Of a stretch of DNA of 64,000 bases, positions 1 through 11,344 are shown one piece after another; within the stretch, counting starts at the first letter, position 1; each line of letters opens with the position of its first letter. Where the stretch lies: positions 26,619 to 90,618 of the forward strand of contig QQND01000001.1 of NCBI GenBank assembly GCA_003402745.1, written 5' to 3'. The DNA comes from Verrucomicrobiota bacterium (GTDB lineage: Bacteria; Verrucomicrobiota; Verrucomicrobiia; Chthoniobacterales; Chthoniobacteraceae). The position numbers were made by a program, and so were the translations under genes. Under the pieces are notes generated by a model. That model was given only the letters and a program-made list of their open reading frames with translations. It searched no databases and was not told the origin of the DNA.

Positions 1-596
1 ACCCCTACCCGATGATAGTACGCGATTTCCACCGCGTCATTGGCGAAGAGGCCCGCAGGCAGGTGCTCGAGCGAGAAGGCCGCCTGCCCGACCTTCTCGT
101 GGCCTGTGTCGGTGGAGGCAGTAACGCGATCGGTCTCTTCTGGCCCTTCCTCAACGACGAAGGCGTGAAAATGATGGGCGTCGAAGCAGGGGGGCGAGGC
201 ATCCGGTTGGGTGAACACGCCGCGCGCTTCGAAGGTGGAAAACTGGGGGTTCTCCAGGGGACGCGAACCTACCTCCTCACGGATGACGACGGCCAAATCC
301 AGCTGACACACTCGGTCTCAGCTGGCCTTGATTATGCCGCAATCGGGCCAGAACACGCCTACCTTCGCGACCAGGGAAGGATTGACTACGACTATGCCAC
401 CGATGACGAGGCGCTAGCTGCCTTCCAGCACCTCTCCCAAACAGAGGGTATTATTCCCGCCCTGGAAACGGCTCACGCCGTTGCGTACGTTCTAAAAGCA
501 GCGCCCGCCATGGATCCCTCCCAGATTCTAATCGCGAACCTCTCCGGCCGGGGAGACAAAGACGTCGCCCAGGCTGCGGCGCTCCTTCTCAAGTAA
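1..596 (+). CDS. trpB: Tryptophan synthase beta chain, C-terminal part (5' end outside window)
   Basis: This is the C-terminal half of the PLP enzyme that condenses indole and L-serine to tryptophan in the cytoplasm. The reading frame is open from the window edge (PYP precedes the ORF-track methionine), so the gene begins upstream. The phosphate-binding motif GGGSNAIG, the segment [18 protein letters not shown] and the terminal NLSGRGDKD are all typical of TrpB. Only about 197 codons are visible of the roughly 400 usual. It ends in TAA 13 bases before yicC, so the two may share a transcript. TrpA is not visible downstream. Confidence 0.95.
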   Translation, partial: PYPMIVRDFHRVIGEEARRQVLEREGRLPDLLVACVGGGSNAIGLFWPFLNDEGVKMMGVEAGGRGIRLGEHAARFEGGKLGVLQGTRTYLLTDDDGQIQLTHSVSAGLDYAAIGPEHAYLRDQGRIDYDYATDDEALAAFQHLSQTEGIIPALETAHAVAYVLKAAPAMDPSQILIANLSGRGDKDVAQAAALLLK

Positions 597-609
597 ACCC
601 GCCTCCACG

Positions 610-1485
610 ATGCACAGCATGACAGGCTACGGGCGGGGCGAAGCGTCCACCGACTCGGTGCGCTTGAGCGTCGAACTCCATTCGGTCAACCGCAAGCACA
701 TCGACATCGCCCTCAGCCTCCCGCGTGCCCTCCAGCCCATTGAGGGGAGAATCCGCGAAAAGATCCAGTCCCGCATCGCCAGAGGGCGACTAAACGTCAA
801 CGTCAATCTGCTTCCCTCTGGTGATGCCGCCTGCGTCCAAGTCATCGACGAAAACTTGGCCGGCCTCTATGCTCAAGCAATGCGCCAGCTCCAGCAAAAG
901 CTCGGACTCGTTGGGGAGATCTCCCTCGATCTAATCCTCCGCGCGCCGGGAGTTCTTCTCACACCCGGGCAGGACGCTGACCCTGAAACCGTCTGGCCCG
1001 TCCTGGAAGAAGCGCTCCACGCAGCCCTTCAATCGCTCCTAGCAATGCGGCAGACTGAAGGCTCCGCTCTCGCCAGCGATTTGTCGATGCGCCTGGTCTC
1101 TCTCCAGCAATGTGCGGAATGCATCGAAGCGCGCGCTCCAAACGTCACACAACGCTACCGCACCCAGCTTCTCGAGCGCCTCAGAACCGCAGAAATCGAA
1201 ATCGCGCTCACCGACGAACGCTTACTTAGAGAACTTGCCCTCTTTGCTGACCGCTCCGACATCAGCGAAGAATTAACCCGGTTGCGCAGCCATTTCGCGC
1301 AAATGGAAAAACTGCTTCAACAGGAAGGCTCCGTGGGTCGGACTCTGGAATTTCTCACCCAGGAGATCGCCCGCGAATTTAACACGCTTGGAGTGAAATC
1401 AAATGATTCACAAATCTCTCACTGGGTGGTCGAGGGAAAAGCTGAGCTGGAAAAAATCCGCGAACAAATCCAAAATATCGAATAG
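610..1485 (+). CDS. yicC: YicC family protein (stress-induced endoribonuclease)
   Basis: This 291-residue protein has the standard YicC architecture: an N-terminal YicC domain opening MHSMTGYGRGE with VNRKHIDI, and a C-terminal DUF1732 domain ending TQEIAREFNTLGVKS...KAELEKIREQIQNIE. Members of the family, such as E. coli YicC, are endoribonucleases linked to small-RNA decay; that role is known from the family and not shown here. The ATG start fits the conserved MTGYGR start region. The gene lies between trpB and gmk, and the yicC-gmk neighbourhood is common in bacteria. The intrinsic function in this organism is inferred. Confidence 0.93.
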   Translation: MHSMTGYGRGEASTDSVRLSVELHSVNRKHIDIALSLPRALQPIEGRIREKIQSRIARGRLNVNVNLLPSGDAACVQVIDENLAGLYAQAMRQLQQKLGLVGEISLDLILRAPGVLLTPGQDADPETVWPVLEEALHAALQSLLAMRQTEGSALASDLSMRLVSLQQCAECIEARAPNVTQRYRTQLLERLRTAEIEIALTDERLLRELALFADRSDISEELTRLRSHFAQMEKLLQQEGSVGRTLEFLTQEIAREFNTLGVKSNDSQISHWVVEGKAELEKIREQIQNIE

Positions 1486-1489
1486 CATC

Positions 1490-2128
1490 GTGAGCACCCC
1501 CTCCGACCTCCCCTTCCACACTCGCCGCCGCGGGATTCTCTTCGTCATCTCCGCCCCCTCCGGGGCAGGAAAAAGCACATTACTCCACGGTATTCGGCAC
1601 TTTGCGGACTTCCATTATTCCGTCTCCTGCACCACGCGCAGCCCTCGCCCAGGAGAAACAAATGGAGAGGATTACCATTTTCTTTCCCGGGACCAGTTCG
1701 AAACTGAGATCTCCAATTCCAATCTACTCGAATATGCAGAGGTCCACGGCAATTTTTACGGCACTCGGAAGGACGCCATCAAGGAACACCTCGCCCATGG
1801 GACAGATGTTCTCGTGGATGTCGATGTTCAAGGCGCCAGATCTATTCGCAAGTGTGAAGACCCGGCTATCACAAGTGCTTTAGCCGATATTTTCCTCGCT
1901 CCACCAAGCATGGAAATCCTCACACAACGCCTCCACAAACGCGCAACCGAAAGCCCCGAGCAGCTTCAGCTCCGGCTCAATAACGCGATCCTCGAAATGC
2001 AATGCTGGAGGGAATACCAATATCTCCTCATCAGCGGCAGTCCCGAACACGACCAGCGCCAGTTCAGGGCTCTCATGGAAAGTGAAAGACTGAGAACCTT
2101 CCGCCTTAACACGGAGGAGCCTCAGTGA
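1490..2128 (+). CDS. gmk: Guanylate kinase
   Basis: Phosphorylates GMP to GDP in purine nucleotide synthesis. The P-loop SAPSGAGKST lies near residue 20, followed by the GMP-binding region (CTTRSPRPGE, GEDYHF) and LLEYAEVHGNFYGT. The ORF track begins at 1403 inside yicC, but a GTG at 1490 gives a 212-residue protein of normal length that starts just after the yicC stop, so I chose it. The 3' end overlaps the next gene by four bases (GTGA), which implies translational coupling. In many bacteria rpoZ (RNA polymerase omega) follows gmk; it is absent here. Confidence 0.93.
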   Translation: MSTPSDLPFHTRRRGILFVISAPSGAGKSTLLHGIRHFADFHYSVSCTTRSPRPGETNGEDYHFLSRDQFETEISNSNLLEYAEVHGNFYGTRKDAIKEHLAHGTDVLVDVDVQGARSIRKCEDPAITSALADIFLAPPSMEILTQRLHKRATESPEQLQLRLNNAILEMQCWREYQYLLISGSPEHDQRQFRALMESERLRTFRLNTEEPQ

Positions 2129-2673
2129 CTTCCCCCGTGGTCGTCCTCGGTGTCACCGGATCCATCGCCGCATACAAGGCGCCGGACATCGCCAGCCGTC
2201 TCGTGAAGGAAGGCATAGAAGTCCACGTTGTCATGACCGCCGCAGCAGAGCGCTTCATCACCCCACTCACACTCCAGACCCTCTCGCGAAACCCCGTCGT
2301 CTGCGCCTCTGCTGCAGGCCGTGCCGATTGGAAGCCTGTCCACATCGAACTGGCAGACCGCGCCTCGCTGCTTCTCATCGCCCCGGCTTCCGCAAACGTC
2401 ATCGCTGAACTCGCCCTTGGCCTCGCGGGGCATCCGCTCGCAGAAATCGCCCTCGCAACCCGCGCACCGCTCCTCCTCGCGCCTGCGATGAACGGCAACA
2501 TGTGGCACCACCCCGCCACGCAACAAAATGTCATCACACTAAAAAACCGCGGTGCGCATTTCATTGGTCCAGGACAAGGAATACTCGCCTGCGGCTATGA
2601 GGGTATAGGTCGCCTCCTCGAACCGGTGGATATTGTGGCTGCAGCGAAAGCGCTTTTGTTCCCCGCGTCCTGA
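2125..2673 (+). CDS. coaC: Phosphopantothenoylcysteine decarboxylase, stand-alone CoaC
   Basis: Flavin-dependent decarboxylase that turns phosphopantothenoylcysteine into phosphopantetheine in coenzyme A synthesis. Seen: the FMN-binding start VTGSIAAYKA, the segment LLIAPASANVIAEL, the motif PAMNGNMW (the family PxMNxxMW substrate-binding signature) and the terminal GILACGYEGIGRL with the expected cysteine. At 182 residues it has only the CoaC domain; the CoaB synthetase domain that is usually fused is missing, and the gene ends before a convergent neighbour, so CoaB must be encoded elsewhere. It starts at a GTG overlapping the gmk stop. Confidence 0.92.
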   Translation: MTSPVVVLGVTGSIAAYKAPDIASRLVKEGIEVHVVMTAAAERFITPLTLQTLSRNPVVCASAAGRADWKPVHIELADRASLLLIAPASANVIAELALGLAGHPLAEIALATRAPLLLAPAMNGNMWHHPATQQNVITLKNRGAHFIGPGQGILACGYEGIGRLLEPVDIVAAAKALLFPAS

Positions 2674-2713
2674 CCCTGTTCGAGGCGCCTTACGCATCCG
2701 AGGCGTACCCGGC

Positions 2714-4213
2714 CTAAGCAAGAATCTCTTTGATCACGTGGCCATGCACATCGGTAAGGCGCCGGTCGATTCCGTTGTTCCGCAACGTCAGTTTTGTGTG
2801 ATCAATTCCCAGCAGATGCAGCAGGGTCGCATGAACATCGTATACTTGGGTTGGGTTCTTGCGATCCAGAGGCTTGTATCCCCACTGATCGCTTTCCCCG
2901 TGCGTAATTCCTCCCCGAATCCCGCCGCCACACAGCCAGTTTGTGAAAACAAAAGGATTGTGATCCCTTCCCTTTCCTCCCTGCGAGGACGGCATCCGAC
3001 CAAACTCGGTTGTCCACAGAATGATCGTGTCCTCCAAAAGACCGCGTTGCTTAAGATCCGTAATAAACGCCGCGCAGCCCTGCGCCATCCCCGCTGCAAG
3101 GGGACCGTGATCGCGGTCTATGTCTTCGTGGGAATCCCAGTTGCGACGGGGAAACCCGTTGTCATTTCCGCTCCAAACCTGAATAAACCGCACACCCCTC
3201 TCCAGCAGACGCCGCGCCGCAAGACACTTTTGTGCGAAATAAAACCCCTCCTCCTTCGCATTGATTTCCTTCGGCCAACTCTGCGGCCCTCCCTCAATTC
3301 CATAAAGACGCAGCACATGAGCCGGTTCATCCTTTAAATTCAATGCCTCCGGCGCAGCCAGTTGCATCCGAGCCGCAAGCTCGTAACTCCGAATCCGAGC
3401 CTCCAACCTTTGATCCCCAGGATGCCCCGCGGCATGACGTCTGTTTAACGACGCAAGCAGTGACCTCCCCTCGGCCTCCCCTTCCGAACTAATAAACGCA
3501 CCCGACTTATGGGGATACAAATCCGCGATCGGGGTCTCCGTTCCGGGATAAATCACCGTCCCACTGTGCTGGGAAGGAAGAAATGCGCTGTCCCAATTCT
3601 TCACTCCGTTCGAACCAAATCCTCGGTGGTCTGGAAGCACAACGAACGCAGGAAGATTATCGTTCATCGATCCCAGTCCGTAACTCACCCAGCAACCGGC
3701 CCCCGGAAACCCAGGCAACTGAAATCCTGTGGCCTGTAAAAGCGTCGCCGCTGAGTGAACGCCAGACTTACTGACCATATTGTGGATAAAGGCCATCTCG
3801 TCGACCACTTGTCCCAGGGCAGCAACAGGTTCACCCAGCATCTTTCCCGACTGCCCGTACGGTTTGAAATCCCAAACAGGGCGCAGCCATGGACCCAGAC
3901 CGTTTTGAAAGGCCTCCACCGGTTCTCCAAAATCACTCGGCTTTCCATCGTGTTTCACGAGCTCGGGCTTGAAATCAAAAAGGTCCAAATGGCTTGCCGC
4001 CCCAGCCATGAAGAACTGCACAACACGCTTGGCTTTCCCAAAGGAACTAGGAACAAAATCTCCGCCGACCCCCGGTTCCCCATGCGCACTTTTCTCCGAA
4101 CTGAACATCGACGCGAGTGCCACCCCGCCCAACCCGCCGCCAGACTGCCAAAGAAAATCCCGCCGGCTCAACGGACCCGAATTTAATGGAGAATGAAAAG
4201 GGGACGTATTCAT
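2714..4213 (-). CDS. DUF1501 domain protein, Tat-exported
   Basis: A 499-residue member of the DUF1501 family (alkaline-phosphatase/sulfatase-like fold) that is abundant in Planctomycetes and Verrucomicrobia. The N-terminus carries a twin-arginine signal, SRRDFLWQSGGGLGGVALAS, which suggests folded export. Conserved family segments include FMAGAASHLDLFDFKPEL, GVHSAATLLQATGFQLPGFP, NWDSHEDIDRDHGPLA and LWTTEFGRMPSSQGGKGRDHNP; the last two contain likely metal or catalytic Asp/His residues. It starts 33 bases after the PSD1-type gene and is probably cotranscribed, a pairing typical of these phyla. The substrate is unknown; a sulfated or phosphorylated sugar is often suggested. Confidence 0.88.
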   Translation of the reverse strand: MNTSPFHSPLNSGPLSRRDFLWQSGGGLGGVALASMFSSEKSAHGEPGVGGDFVPSSFGKAKRVVQFFMAGAASHLDLFDFKPELVKHDGKPSDFGEPVEAFQNGLGPWLRPVWDFKPYGQSGKMLGEPVAALGQVVDEMAFIHNMVSKSGVHSAATLLQATGFQLPGFPGAGCWVSYGLGSMNDNLPAFVVLPDHRGFGSNGVKNWDSAFLPSQHSGTVIYPGTETPIADLYPHKSGAFISSEGEAEGRSLLASLNRRHAAGHPGDQRLEARIRSYELAARMQLAAPEALNLKDEPAHVLRLYGIEGGPQSWPKEINAKEEGFYFAQKCLAARRLLERGVRFIQVWSGNDNGFPRRNWDSHEDIDRDHGPLAAGMAQGCAAFITDLKQRGLLEDTIILWTTEFGRMPSSQGGKGRDHNPFVFTNWLCGGGIRGGITHGESDQWGYKPLDRKNPTQVYDVHATLLHLLGIDHTKLTLRNNGIDRRLTDVHGHVIKEILA

Positions 4214-4246
4214 AATAAAATCAGGAACTGCGAAAATTTTAAACCC

Positions 4247-7207
<2,961 letters not shown>

Positions 7208-7236
7208 ATTTTCTAGTTTATCAGTTCAAGCCGCCC

Positions 7237-7266
7237 TTTGCACGCCACGCGTATGCGTGGTGCAAA
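7237..7266. promoter_or_regulatory. Palindrome upstream of the PSD1 gene, candidate operator
   Basis: The core CCACGC-GTAT-GCGTGG is a perfect inverted repeat; it is flanked by TTTGCA and TGCAAA arms, so the dyad extends further with a two-base bulge. It lies about 40 bases upstream of the PSD1 ATG, where an activator would bind next to the -35 region. A near copy is found upstream of the kinase gene. Its link to the LuxR-type regulator next door is inference. Confidence 0.45.
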
Positions 7267-7442
7267 CGGGATATTTCGAAAACCGCAGCCCCCCTTTTTC
7301 GCTAACGCCGAACCGCAGCGAGGCCAGACAGTTTCCACAGAAATGGCAAACTCTGCGCAGATGGTGTCTGTCAAAAAAACGGCTGCGGCGCTTCTGCCAA
7401 AGAGTTGGGATCCCCGCCTGTTTTTACAGCCTCCAATAAATC

Positions 7443-8078
7443 CTACAAAATGTTCTCTTTGATTGCTTTAGAAACGGCGTTGCTACGGGAATTGACGTGC
7501 ATCTTTTCGTAAACCCGCCGCAAATAAGAATCAACAGTGTGCGCACTGAGCTGAAGGCGCTCGGCGATTTGTTTTTTAAGAAGCCCTTCCACGATGCATT
7601 GCAGCACTTCCATCTCTCTCCCGCTCAATCCGTAATCTGCTTGTTTTTTTGGTGCCAGGTTGGCGAACATTTCAAGAACACGGCGGGCAATTTTAGGAGT
7701 CATTGGGGCTCCGCCGGCAAGCGCGGCGTGAACAGCGTGCAGAAGTTCCTCTGCAGCCTGTATTTTCAAAAGGTATCCATTCGCTCCAGAGCAAATTGCC
7801 CGGAAAAGCTTGTCGTCATCCTCAAATACCGTGAGCACAACAATTGGAGTGCCGGGACTTCTTTTCTTAAATAGAGGAATTCCATCAAGTCCGCTCATCC
7901 CACGCAGGCCAATATCCAGAAGAATCAGCGCAGGGGGTGCTTCAGCGCCAAGCGCCAAAAATGCATCCTCACACGAAGCAAATAGTTTTGTTTCCAATGG
8001 AAATTCGCCCTGTTCCAAAAGCCGCGCGAGCGTTTTGCGAAACGCGGCATGATCATCAATGATCCAAACGGTGCTCAT
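7443..8078 (-). CDS. LuxR/NarL-type response regulator
   Basis: A 211-residue two-component regulator. The N-terminal receiver domain shows the acidic pair (IIDDHA) and the phospho-acceptor Asp in LILLDIGLRGMSG near residue 55, with the conserved Thr (VVLTVFEDDD) and Lys (GYLLKIQ). The C-terminal LuxR helix-turn-helix is GLSGREMEVLQCIVEGLLKKQIAERLQLSAHTVDSYLRRVYEKM (split here only for description). Its ATG overlaps the kinase stop (ATGA), so the pair is translationally coupled. Likely targets are its own operon and the adjacent PSD1-DUF1501 unit, because matching palindromes precede both; this is inferred. Confidence 0.93.
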   Translation of the reverse strand: MSTVWIIDDHAAFRKTLARLLEQGEFPLETKLFASCEDAFLALGAEAPPALILLDIGLRGMSGLDGIPLFKKRSPGTPIVVLTVFEDDDKLFRAICSGANGYLLKIQAAEELLHAVHAALAGGAPMTPKIARRVLEMFANLAPKKQADYGLSGREMEVLQCIVEGLLKKQIAERLQLSAHTVDSYLRRVYEKMHVNSRSNAVSKAIKENIL

Positions 8079-10024
8079 GGCTTTGGCATTTTGAAAACGA
8101 GGCGGGTTCCTTCACCGACGCGACTATCTATCAAAAGCGTCCCGTTTAAGTGCCCCGTCCGGTAGCGCATGTTTTCAATTCCATCTCCCGCGAGCGAGTT
8201 CTTGGGATCAAAGCCGCAGCCTCGGTCAACGACACACATTTCTACGCCGGAAGGGTTCCAGCTAAACTGAATTTCTACGGAAGAAGCGCCCGAATGTTTC
8301 ACAATATTATGCAAGGCCTCCCTGAAAACAAAAAGGATATCACGGTGAAATGAAATTGGCGCAACCGCCTCCGCAGGAATTATTTTTATCGTGAAATTCC
8401 ACTCCATACCTACAAGAAGCGCCCCCGCTACGCCCCTCATTTTTTCCACGAGAGTTTCTACCCCGGGCTGTCCTCTCTCCTTCAAAAGCCAAACCATGTC
8501 CCGCAACGATTCTGTGCTTTTCTCCGCTAAAGTGCGGATTTCAGAAAGTACGTCCTCTGCAGGACGGAGCGATTTTTCAGAGCAACTCATCTCGGCCATC
8601 AGCCTGATGCTACAGAGGTTGCTGCCCACGTCATCATGGAGATCGCGTGATATTTGTTGCCTGACCACCTCAATCTCGCGGGCCCGGGTGATGCGCCCGC
8701 GCAAAAAAAGAAGGGCGATCGAGCCGACGGCGAGCACTACGAATCCCTGAGCCATGCGGCCCGAACGCTCTTGCGAGTTCTTAATTTCCTGCTTCTGAAT
8801 ACGTATAAGTTCTTCGCGCTTTTCTAAAAGCAGTCGACGCCGTGAAAGCCCGTGAAGCCAAGCGGCGTCATCCTGAAGCATTCCGGCGCCGCCAATCCCG
8901 TCCACTAAAAAACTCGGTCTCCAGGCGGACGAGGTTGTAGAATCCGATGCGGTCACTACAGCGTTTCTTGCGATATTTTGGCGGCCTTCGAACGCCTCCA
9001 ACTCACCGAGAGCGAATACAAAATCACCGCTTCGTTCCCAGAGTTTCTGAGCTGTGACACGAAGGTACCGAATCGGACTACGAGGACAGGGAAAGGCAAC
9101 CTGAGTTTCCCCAGGGTTTGCAAAATCAACATTCGCACCATCAAATACCAGAGCCGGTTCGGAAAATGTGGGGGTAAGAGAAACCTCGATTTTAAACCTT
9201 AGGGGAAAGCCAAAGCCTGCTCTGTCTGGATAGTCTCGCGGATGTGCAGGGATGAGCCGGATTTCGTCCAGCGTGTGCACGCCTCCAAGATCGACTTGAA
9301 CCCAGCACTCCGAGTTTTGCGCTCTGAAGATTTGGCTGTGCCAACCGTTGCTTCCTGAGTCGAGGGGACTCGAAGGTATACCAAGCCCATGGGAGCCATC
9401 GACGACATGTTTGGGGGACCAAGTAGGCAGCGTCTCCACAGAATTGGGGGCCAGCACCGCAGCTTGCAGCGCCACGTCTCTCCCGCCGCTGAAGACCAAA
9501 ATTTCTCCCAAACAGAAGATGAAACGTGAGGTCATCCGGGGCTGGGGCACGAGGCTGAGCGCTGTAAATCGGACATACCGTGCCCGCACGCCACCCGCGT
9601 TTATGCAGTGGGGTAAAATACTGGAAGGCTCTTCGACGGTTGTTTCTAAAAGTAATTCCGATTCGCTCATAAGGACATCCCGCGAGGTCTCAACTCGGAA
9701 CTTGCCGGGAAAACCATAAGCCCCTGCGCCGTTGATACAGGCAGGAACAATCACCACCGAATCAATGGCATACTCGTTCCCCAGGTCCAATTGGATCCAC
9801 CGTGCCGCATCCAACGTCGGAGCAAAACCGCTATGATACCCAGCGTTGGACACGACCTGCAGGGGCGGAATCTCCGGACATTGCGCCAGTTCCCGGTCGA
9901 TTTCAAAGAGCTGCGTCTCCACCTTGGAGGTCCCAAAATTGAACCAAGCTTGAGCGTTCGCACTCCCATCTAAAAGGAGTGCGATAAAGGCTGCCGCACA
10001 CCTCAACAAGATCGCATTCACCAA
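8075..10024 (-). CDS. Sensor histidine kinase with two periplasmic discoidin-like domains
   Basis: A 649-residue NarX/DesK-type kinase. Order: signal peptide (1-24, ending ANAQA), discoidin-like domain 1 (about 25-190: WIQLDLGNEYAIDSVVIVPA, YVRFTALSL), discoidin-like domain 2 (about 205-370: CWVQVDLGGVHTLDEIRLIP, GFGFPLRFKIE, SGDFVFALGELEAF), a helical stalk, one transmembrane helix (about 421-440), HisKA_3 with the phospho-His in SRDLHDDVGSNL, and HATPase_c (N box REALHNIVKHSG, G boxes DRGCGFD and GDGIENM). Discoidin (F5/8 type C) domains usually bind carbohydrate, so a periplasmic glycan ligand is the simplest guess. Signalling passes to the overlapping LuxR-type regulator. Confidence 0.92.
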   Translation of the reverse strand: MVNAILLRCAAAFIALLLDGSANAQAWFNFGTSKVETQLFEIDRELAQCPEIPPLQVVSNAGYHSGFAPTLDAARWIQLDLGNEYAIDSVVIVPACINGAGAYGFPGKFRVETSRDVLMSESELLLETTVEEPSSILPHCINAGGVRARYVRFTALSLVPQPRMTSRFIFCLGEILVFSGGRDVALQAAVLAPNSVETLPTWSPKHVVDGSHGLGIPSSPLDSGSNGWHSQIFRAQNSECWVQVDLGGVHTLDEIRLIPAHPRDYPDRAGFGFPLRFKIEVSLTPTFSEPALVFDGANVDFANPGETQVAFPCPRSPIRYLRVTAQKLWERSGDFVFALGELEAFEGRQNIARNAVVTASDSTTSSAWRPSFLVDGIGGAGMLQDDAAWLHGLSRRRLLLEKREELIRIQKQEIKNSQERSGRMAQGFVVLAVGSIALLFLRGRITRAREIEVVRQQISRDLHDDVGSNLCSIRLMAEMSCSEKSLRPAEDVLSEIRTLAEKSTESLRDMVWLLKERGQPGVETLVEKMRGVAGALLVGMEWNFTIKIIPAEAVAPISFHRDILFVFREALHNIVKHSGASSVEIQFSWNPSGVEMCVVDRGCGFDPKNSLAGDGIENMRYRTGHLNGTLLIDSRVGEGTRLVFKMPKP

Positions 10025-10076
10025 CGTAGGATCATCCGCGTTCCGGCTCGGAAAGCAACTGCCTGCTCCCGCCTAG

Positions 10077-10100
10077 ACTGCCACGCAAACGCGGGGCAAT
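10077..10100. promoter_or_regulatory. Imperfect palindrome upstream of the kinase operon, candidate operator
   Basis: TGCCACGC-AAAC-GCGGGGCA is an inverted repeat with one mismatch per arm pair. Read on the minus strand its core is CCCCGC-GTTT-GCGTGG, which matches the core upstream of the PSD1 gene at all positions of the right arm and five of six in the left, with the same four-base spacer. It lies about 55-75 bases upstream of the kinase start. The neighbouring T-run is on the wrong side to make it a terminator for the minus-strand genes. Confidence 0.4.
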
Positions 10101-10116
10101 TTTTCCAACTGCACTC

Positions 10117-11241
10117 CTATACGGTGAAGGCTGGCAACTTCACAATCGCCCCGCCCTTGAGGGCGGACTGGTGGGCACAAAGCCCCACGCAGGTCCAGTT
10201 TGCAGACTGCTTAGCATTTGGAAATGGATCGCGGTCCTCCACAAGCGCGCTTACAAACTCGTGCACCAGATGGGGATGAGAACCACCATGGCCCGCTCCT
10301 TGAGTGAAAGATAAGTGTGCTTTTTTTCCAACGCCGTATACCCCGTTTGTGGTAAATGGGCGGATCTGTTTGGGAAGCAGCTTCGCGTAGTCGGGTGCCT
10401 TGACCAGTTTTGGAATCTTGGACTCAGGCATCTTTGCCCGGTGTAATACCAGAGGCTCGTGCTCGACCAAAGGCCACTCCACAGAGGCTTTGTCCCCATA
10501 AACGTCGATGCTTTCGCGATACTGGCGGGCCGTGTCAAACAGGCTCCGAATGATCCGAGCGGACAAATCAGTTCCGTGAAATTTAATGTGCGCCGTTTCC
10601 ACCGCAAACGGCGAACCGTAATGCTTTTGAAGTTCAGGCCGGATGGTCCCAGAACCAAAACAACTCACGTATTCTGCGGATGCACCAGCGAGCCCTGCAA
10701 CAGGACCGACGCAGTGGGTTGCATACCACATCGGAGGAAGGCCGGGCCAGTAGTTGGGCCAGCCATCCATATCCTGCTGATGGCTGGCTTGGAGAAACTG
10801 GAGCTTTCCAAGAGTCCCCTTCTGCAACAACTCTCGCATGTAGAGATACTCCCGAGCATACACCACCGTCTCCGCCATCGTGTATTTCAACCCGGTCTTG
10901 CGGACAAGCTCGACGATCTGCTTGCACTCTTCCACAGACGTGGCCATCGGCACCGTGCAACTCACATGCTTCCCAGCTTTCAACGCCGCAATGCTCATCC
11001 AACCGTGGTCGGGGATCGGAGAATTAATGTGCACCGCGTCCACCCTGGGATCCTTCAGCAGTTCCTGAAAGTCCGTGTACCGTGCCGCCACGCCGAAGGC
11101 ATCGCCGATGGAGTCCAGTTTTTTCCGGTCGCGCTGGCAGATGGCGTACAGGTTGGCGTTGGGATGGTGCTGGTAGATCGGGATAAACTCCGCTCCGAAA
11201 CCAAGGCCGACGATGGCGACATTTATTTTTTTGCGCGACAT
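10117..11241 (-). CDS. Gfo/Idh/MocA family oxidoreductase, CTVPMA subtype
   Basis: A 374-residue NAD(P)-dependent dehydrogenase-like protein. The Rossmann motif AIVGLGFGAEF is at the N-terminus, followed by the family substrate domain with DMDGWPNYWPGLPPMWYATHCVGP and the terminal CVGLCAHQSALKGGAIVKLP. The ORF track starts at a GTG 48 bases further upstream; the ATG giving MSRKKINVAIVG is preferred because the Rossmann fold begins there. The usual EKP motif, whose lysine is catalytic in most of the family, reads GKHVSCTVPMATS, so the lysine is replaced. It lacks a signal peptide and is probably cytoplasmic sugar metabolism. The exact substrate cannot be told. Confidence 0.85.
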   Translation of the reverse strand: MSRKKINVAIVGLGFGAEFIPIYQHHPNANLYAICQRDRKKLDSIGDAFGVAARYTDFQELLKDPRVDAVHINSPIPDHGWMSIAALKAGKHVSCTVPMATSVEECKQIVELVRKTGLKYTMAETVVYAREYLYMRELLQKGTLGKLQFLQASHQQDMDGWPNYWPGLPPMWYATHCVGPVAGLAGASAEYVSCFGSGTIRPELQKHYGSPFAVETAHIKFHGTDLSARIIRSLFDTARQYRESIDVYGDKASVEWPLVEHEPLVLHRAKMPESKIPKLVKAPDYAKLLPKQIRPFTTNGVYGVGKKAHLSFTQGAGHGGSHPHLVHEFVSALVEDRDPFPNAKQSANWTCVGLCAHQSALKGGAIVKLPAFTV

Positions 11242-11344
11242 AGGAAATTTTCTGAAAAACTGAGTCTGAGTTTGGCCCACCCGAGGCACGGAGGCTCTGA
11301 CAAGTTTTGTTGAAATTCAGACGTCTTCTCCAGAGCTTAGGCCG

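Noticed and set aside
7238-7462. 74-residue plus-strand ORF in the gap upstream of the PSD1 gene
   Set aside because: No ribosome-binding site or family; it contains the palindrome and overlaps the end of the regulator gene.
10459-11313. 284-residue plus-strand ORF
   Set aside because: Antisense to the Gfo/Idh gene, composition of a GC-rich shadow frame.
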